A stretch of 64,000 bases of DNA, taken from NCBI RefSeq assembly GCF_002278075.1, contig NZ_CP022989.1, positions 2,480,001-2,544,000 on the forward strand, read 5' to 3'. This DNA is from Paraburkholderia aromaticivorans. Its GTDB lineage: Bacteria > Pseudomonadota > Gammaproteobacteria > Burkholderiales > Burkholderiaceae. A model generated the notes under the pieces. That model was given only the letters and a program-made list of their open reading frames with translations. It did no database searches and was not told the origin of the DNA. A program made the position numbers and the translations under genes. Within the stretch, counting starts at the first letter, position 1, and each line of letters opens with the position of its first letter. This document shows positions 61,052 through 64,000 of the stretch, one piece after another.

Positions 61052-61594
61052 GTGAGTCTGACCGTCCCGACGCAGGCCGCCGCAGCGGCCGCGAACTATC
61101 CGCCGCAGGGCTTGACGCCCACGCACGAGCAGATCGTGCGGCATCTGCGGCATTCGAGCCGGGTGGCCGAACGGGCGACGCTGCTCGGGCATCATCCGTT
61201 CGGCGCCGTGCTGGTCGGCCCGGACCAGGAGACGGTGCTGATGGAGCAGGGCAACGTCGACACGGTGAATCACGCGGAGTCGGTGCTGGCGCGCGTGGCC
61301 GCGCTGAACTTCACGCCGGAGTATTTGTGGAGCTGCACGCTGTACACGTCGGTCGAGCCGTGCTGTATGTGCGCCGGGACGATGTATTGGGCCAACATCG
61401 GCCGGGTCGTGTTCGGCATGACGGAAAAGCGCTTGCTGGAAGCGACCGGCGATCACGCCGAGAATCCGACCATGAGCGTCGATTGCCGGTATGTCTTCGA
61501 TCATTGCCAGAAACCGGTCGAGGTGATCGGGCCGGTACCCGAGGTGGAAGCCGAGGTGATGGAGGTTCAACGCAGATTCTGGAGCAGCCGGTAG
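61052..61594 (+). CDS. nucleoside/guanine deaminase (CMP/dCMP deaminase fold)
   Basis: The 180-residue zinc hydrolase has H74-A-E76 and PC104-C-M-C107, the HxE and PCxxC motifs of the cytidine deaminase-like superfamily. The layout fits guanine deaminase or a tRNA/nucleoside deaminase-like enzyme of the bacterial GuaD type. The start is GTG with GGAG upstream. Its place after a nucleoside-binding protein suggests base salvage or catabolism. The exact base is not settled. Confidence 0.87.
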   Translation: MSLTVPTQAAAAAANYPPQGLTPTHEQIVRHLRHSSRVAERATLLGHHPFGAVLVGPDQETVLMEQGNVDTVNHAESVLARVAALNFTPEYLWSCTLYTSVEPCCMCAGTMYWANIGRVVFGMTEKRLLEATGDHAENPTMSVDCRYVFDHCQKPVEVIGPVPEVEAEVMEVQRRFWSSR

Positions 61595-61728
61595 CGAGCC
61601 GCGCTTCGTATTTTCCGCGAGCCGCGCTGCCTGCCTTCTCGCGGGCCGGGCTTCTTGCCTCACCCGCGGCGGCGTTGCTGGCCTTCGGCGCGGGGCGCTT
61701 TCTGCCTTCCCGCGTAAGCCGCATCCCG

Positions 61729-61757
61729 GCAAGCCTGCGGCACGGCCGCAGGCTTGC
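61729..61757. repeat. 13-bp perfect hairpin between convergent genes
   Basis: GCAAGCCTGCGGC and GCCGCAGGCTTGC flank a 3-nt loop. No T-run follows on either strand. It lies between the deaminase and LprI-like genes and may aid termination in both directions. Confidence 0.65.
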
Positions 61758-61769
61758 GCAACACCCTTC

Positions 61770-62378
61770 CTAGTTCGCGGCGTCCGCCTGCATCTGCGCC
61801 GGCGCCAGCGTGGCGACGCCGCAAAACCAGTCACCTTCGTGCGGCTGGTATTTCCATTGACTGCCGCTCTGCTTGAGCACGGCGGAACACTGCTCGTTCA
61901 CCACGATCCCAGGATTGGCCGCCGTGCATTGAAGCATCGCCACGCCTTCGGACGACACGGGGGCCGTCAGCGGCCGGCTTCGCGTGTCCGGTGCGACCGG
62001 CGTGGCGGGCGGCGTCGGTGTCCCGGCCTGCAGACTTTCTACCAGCTTTTGCAGTTCCTCGATGCGCGTCGCATACCACGTCCCCAGACAGGCCGTATCG
62101 CGGCAATTCGCTTCCCGCCATGCCCACTTGCTGTCACTGTCGGTGAGAAAGGCACGCCGGTTGGCGACCCGCCGCCGCGCTTTCCAGTACAGTTGCCCCA
62201 GCGTGTCGTCGAGCTTCGAGAGCGCGGGTTCGTGGCAAATCATCTGCTCGGTCAGCGAACGTCCCTTGTTGCAGTCGAAGCTGGCGGCGTGGGTGAGCGC
62301 AGGGGTGAGCATCAATGTGGCGATCAGAAGCGGACGCAGGAGGTTCAACGCCGTTCCGGCAGTGCATGGCTTTTTCAT
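61770..62378 (-). CDS. LprI-like exported protein (DUF1311)
   Basis: The 202-residue exported protein has a signal peptide ending THAASFDC. It has the lysozyme-inhibitor LprI/DUF1311 core: CNKGRSLTEQMICHEPALSKLD and a cysteine pair, ANCRDTACLGTWYATRIEEL. The C-terminal third is variable with more cysteines. It may protect the cell wall against host lysozyme; this is inferred from the family only. Confidence 0.8.
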   Translation of the reverse strand: MKKPCTAGTALNLLRPLLIATLMLTPALTHAASFDCNKGRSLTEQMICHEPALSKLDDTLGQLYWKARRRVANRRAFLTDSDSKWAWREANCRDTACLGTWYATRIEELQKLVESLQAGTPTPPATPVAPDTRSRPLTAPVSSEGVAMLQCTAANPGIVVNEQCSAVLKQSGSQWKYQPHEGDWFCGVATLAPAQMQADAAN

Positions 62379-62532
62379 GCCAGCGATGATCGGCCGAATT
62401 GGCGGAACCCGGACGCCCGAAAAACGCGTGACTTCGGCCGGGTGGTTACCAAATCTTGCCGGTCGGAGGCGGCGTGAGAACCGCTGAAGGGCGCGGTTGA
62501 CCGTCTTCAGGCATGCGCCGTGCAACCGGACT

Positions 62533-62586
62533 GTAAGTCGATGCATCGCGCGGCAATGCGTAAGTCGATGCATCGCGCGGCAATGC
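62533..62586. repeat. perfect 27-bp tandem duplication
   Basis: The 27-bp unit starting GTAAGTCGATGCATCGCGCG occurs twice without a mismatch (62533-62559 and 62560-62586). It lies in the divergent gap upstream of the LprI-like gene. No function is assigned. Confidence 0.9.
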
Positions 62587-62652
62587 GATGGGCCGTGCAA
62601 TAACAACAAGCCGCACTCATGACACACCAGCAGGGTAGGCCCGCAGACGGAC

Positions 62653-63225
62653 ATGGCCGTTGAATCGGGAGAAAGAGTGAAACAACACCTCGTTCGATGT
62701 CTTTGTGCGGCGGCCGACCGTGGTATGGCCAGCAATCGCGCTGGGCGCATCATCCGCAGCCGCCCCCCGCCGCGCGCTGGGGCCGGAAGGCCACCAGGAG
62801 GCCGTCCGCCGGGCGGCCCGCAGTCTGGGCATGGCGGCGGCAGGCCACCGGGCGGGCCACAGTCGGGACATGACGGTGGCAGGCCACCTGGCGGGTCGCA
62901 GTCGGGACATGACGGTGGCAGGCCACAGGGTGGTCCGCAATCGGGTCATGACAGTGGCAGGCCACCAGGTGGGCCACAGTCGGAACATGACGGCGGGAGG
63001 CCACCAGGCGGACCGTCGCCGGGGAATGGCGGCGGCCATCCGCCGGGCGGTGGCAACGGCGCAGAAAGAGGCGGTGGCGGCGGACGCCCACCGGACCGCA
63101 CGGCTGATCGCGACCACGCCACCGGCAAGATGCCGGCGCCCGACCCATGTGACCTGACGATAGACAGCCGGATCCGGCATGCGGTACGCGATGTGCGAAG
63201 AATAAAATTCGCAACCCTCGCGTAA
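62653..63225 (+). CDS. possible Gly/Pro/His-rich repeat protein
   Basis: The 190-codon frame contains five 13-residue units of the form GRPPGGPQSGHDG (residues 50-114), then a Gly-rich stretch. There is no signal peptide or family, and third-position GC is lower than in neighbours. Other frames are also open because of the repeat. It is a weak gene call and may be only a repeat. Confidence 0.3.
   Translation: MAVESGERVKQHLVRCLCAAADRGMASNRAGRIIRSRPPPRAGAGRPPGGRPPGGPQSGHGGGRPPGGPQSGHDGGRPPGGSQSGHDGGRPQGGPQSGHDSGRPPGGPQSEHDGGRPPGGPSPGNGGGHPPGGGNGAERGGGGGRPPDRTADRDHATGKMPAPDPCDLTIDSRIRHAVRDVRRIKFATLA
62800..63012. repeat. 39-bp tandem repeat, about five copies
   Basis: Five 39-bp units (with a sixth partial) repeat around GGACATGACGGTGGCAGGCC, with point differences. 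The period is 13 codons, so the repeat can code in all frames on either strand. Confidence 0.85.
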
Positions 63226-63279
63226 ACCCCGGTGTGCCGCGTACACTAAAGTGCCGATGTCGGGTTAGGGGGCGCACAA

Positions 63280-64000
63280 ATGACTTGCGAAGCGACATCA
63301 GAACACAAGACGGGAGCCGCGCCTGAAGGGATTCGCTACGCCGCGAATCTGGTTGAAGGAGTGCGGGCCTCGGAGCGCACGGTGTTGCGTTTGATTACGC
63401 GCAATACGCCGCTGCCGGAATTGCTTGACGAAGTATGCCGCCGCGCGGAAACGCTGCTGGGAGAAGGTGCGTCCTGCTCGATCATGCTGCTGGACGCCGA
63501 CGGCGTGCACGCCAGAGTGGGGGGCGCACCTTCGCTGCCCAAGCACTTCTGCGCGGCGATCGACGGGGTGGCGATCGGCCCGCAGGTGGGCTCATGCGGC
63601 ACCGCCATGTTCGATCGGCGGCTGGTTGCGGTCGAAGATATCGAAACCGATCCGCTGTGGGCCGACTACCGGCACCTCGCGTTACCGATCGGTCTGCGAG
63701 CCTGCTGGTCGGTGCATTTTGAAAACGATTCCGGCGCGGTGCTCGGCGCGTTCGCGGTGTACTACCGCACGTCGCGCCGTCCGAGCGCCGAAGAGGAAGC
63801 GATGCTGCGCGACATCGGCCGCAGCGTCGGTCTCGCCGTGCATCAGGACACCATGGCGCAGCGGCTCGCACACAGTGAGGAGCATCACCGCCTCGTTGTC
63901 GACCATCTGATCGAAGGGATCGTCGTGCAGTCGCGCGCGGGCGTGGTGTTGGCCTGCAATCCGAGCGCGCAGCGCATTTTGCGCGCCACCCCGCAGATCG
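63280..64000 (+). CDS. GAF/PAS signalling protein (3' partial)
   Basis: The frame opens at ATG 63280 and runs off the end (240 codons visible). A GAF domain lies at about residues 40-185 (GPQVGSCGTAMFDRRLVAVEDIETDPLWADYR is typical), and a PAS domain starts at about 200. Proteins with this beginning often continue into GGDEF and EAL domains for cyclic-di-GMP turnover, but that part is outside the window. Confidence 0.85.
   Translation, partial: MTCEATSEHKTGAAPEGIRYAANLVEGVRASERTVLRLITRNTPLPELLDEVCRRAETLLGEGASCSIMLLDADGVHARVGGAPSLPKHFCAAIDGVAIGPQVGSCGTAMFDRRLVAVEDIETDPLWADYRHLALPIGLRACWSVHFENDSGAVLGAFAVYYRTSRRPSAEEEAMLRDIGRSVGLAVHQDTMAQRLAHSEEHHRLVVDHLIEGIVVQSRAGVVLACNPSAQRILRATPQI

Noticed and set aside
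62800..63012. CRISPR array
   Set aside because: The 39-bp units are contiguous with no spacers and no cas genes are near.

Overview
The window is high-GC, gene-dense chromosomal DNA from a Burkholderiales bacterium, most likely Paraburkholderia or a close Burkholderia relative. The basis is the box benzoyl-CoA operon with a BoxR-type regulator, the paired DUF2844/DUF3443 genes, BamC, the RutR-PreTA-hydantoinase cluster and the overall codon style. No plasmid, phage, IS or CRISPR signature was seen. The genus is inferred from gene content, not from a search.

Layout. 1-5390: end of boxR, then boxC-boxB-boxA (aerobic benzoyl-CoA epoxidation and ring cleavage) and a terminator. 5399-13840: divergent rutR and a five-gene reductive pyrimidine catabolic operon (amidohydrolase, preT, preA, NCS1 permease, dihydropyrimidinase) with a palindromic operator and a strong terminator. 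14025-16412: three-gene cystine-type amino acid ABC importer. 16411-18447: leuA, preceded by a previously unlisted leucine-rich leader peptide with its own promoter. 18472-27286: lipoproteins, a methyltransferase-like lipoprotein, a CadD-like transporter, a 17-bp tandem repeat, an HMW1C-type cytosolic N-glycosyltransferase, the DUF3443/DUF2844 pair and bamC. 27401-31749: a small membrane ORF, a candidate structured small RNA with its own terminator, an EamA transporter, lldP and a lipoprotein. 32017-37078: glycine-zipper lipoprotein, thiC with a TPP riboswitch, rnk, an almost 1-kb gene-free stretch and a second EamA transporter. 37139-45109: fadH, a DUF4397 lipoprotein, entericidin, and a stress/signalling cluster (histidine kinase, two DUF1328 membrane peptides, a ferritin-like protein and two response regulators). 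45123-53889: MFS transporter, a metallophosphoesterase and four-gene ABC importer operon, a compositionally odd exported protein, and a LacI regulator that shares a near-identical 41-42 bp promoter/operator block with the ABC operon. 54014-64000: tRNA-Leu(UAA), a conserved unknown protein, a YgjP-like metallopeptidase, a YdeP-like molybdopterin oxidoreductase, a MocR regulator, a small HTH protein, a BMP-type nucleoside binding protein with a deaminase, an LprI-like protein, a 39-bp repeat region and the start of a GAF/PAS signalling protein.

How it works together. Much of the window is carbon and nitrogen scavenging under local regulators: BoxR for benzoate, RutR for pyrimidines, LacI for an ABC-imported solute. 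The regulatory highlights are the leuA leader peptide, the RutR-like palindrome between rutR and the pyrimidine operon, the duplicated LacI block, the TPP riboswitch and the candidate small RNA.
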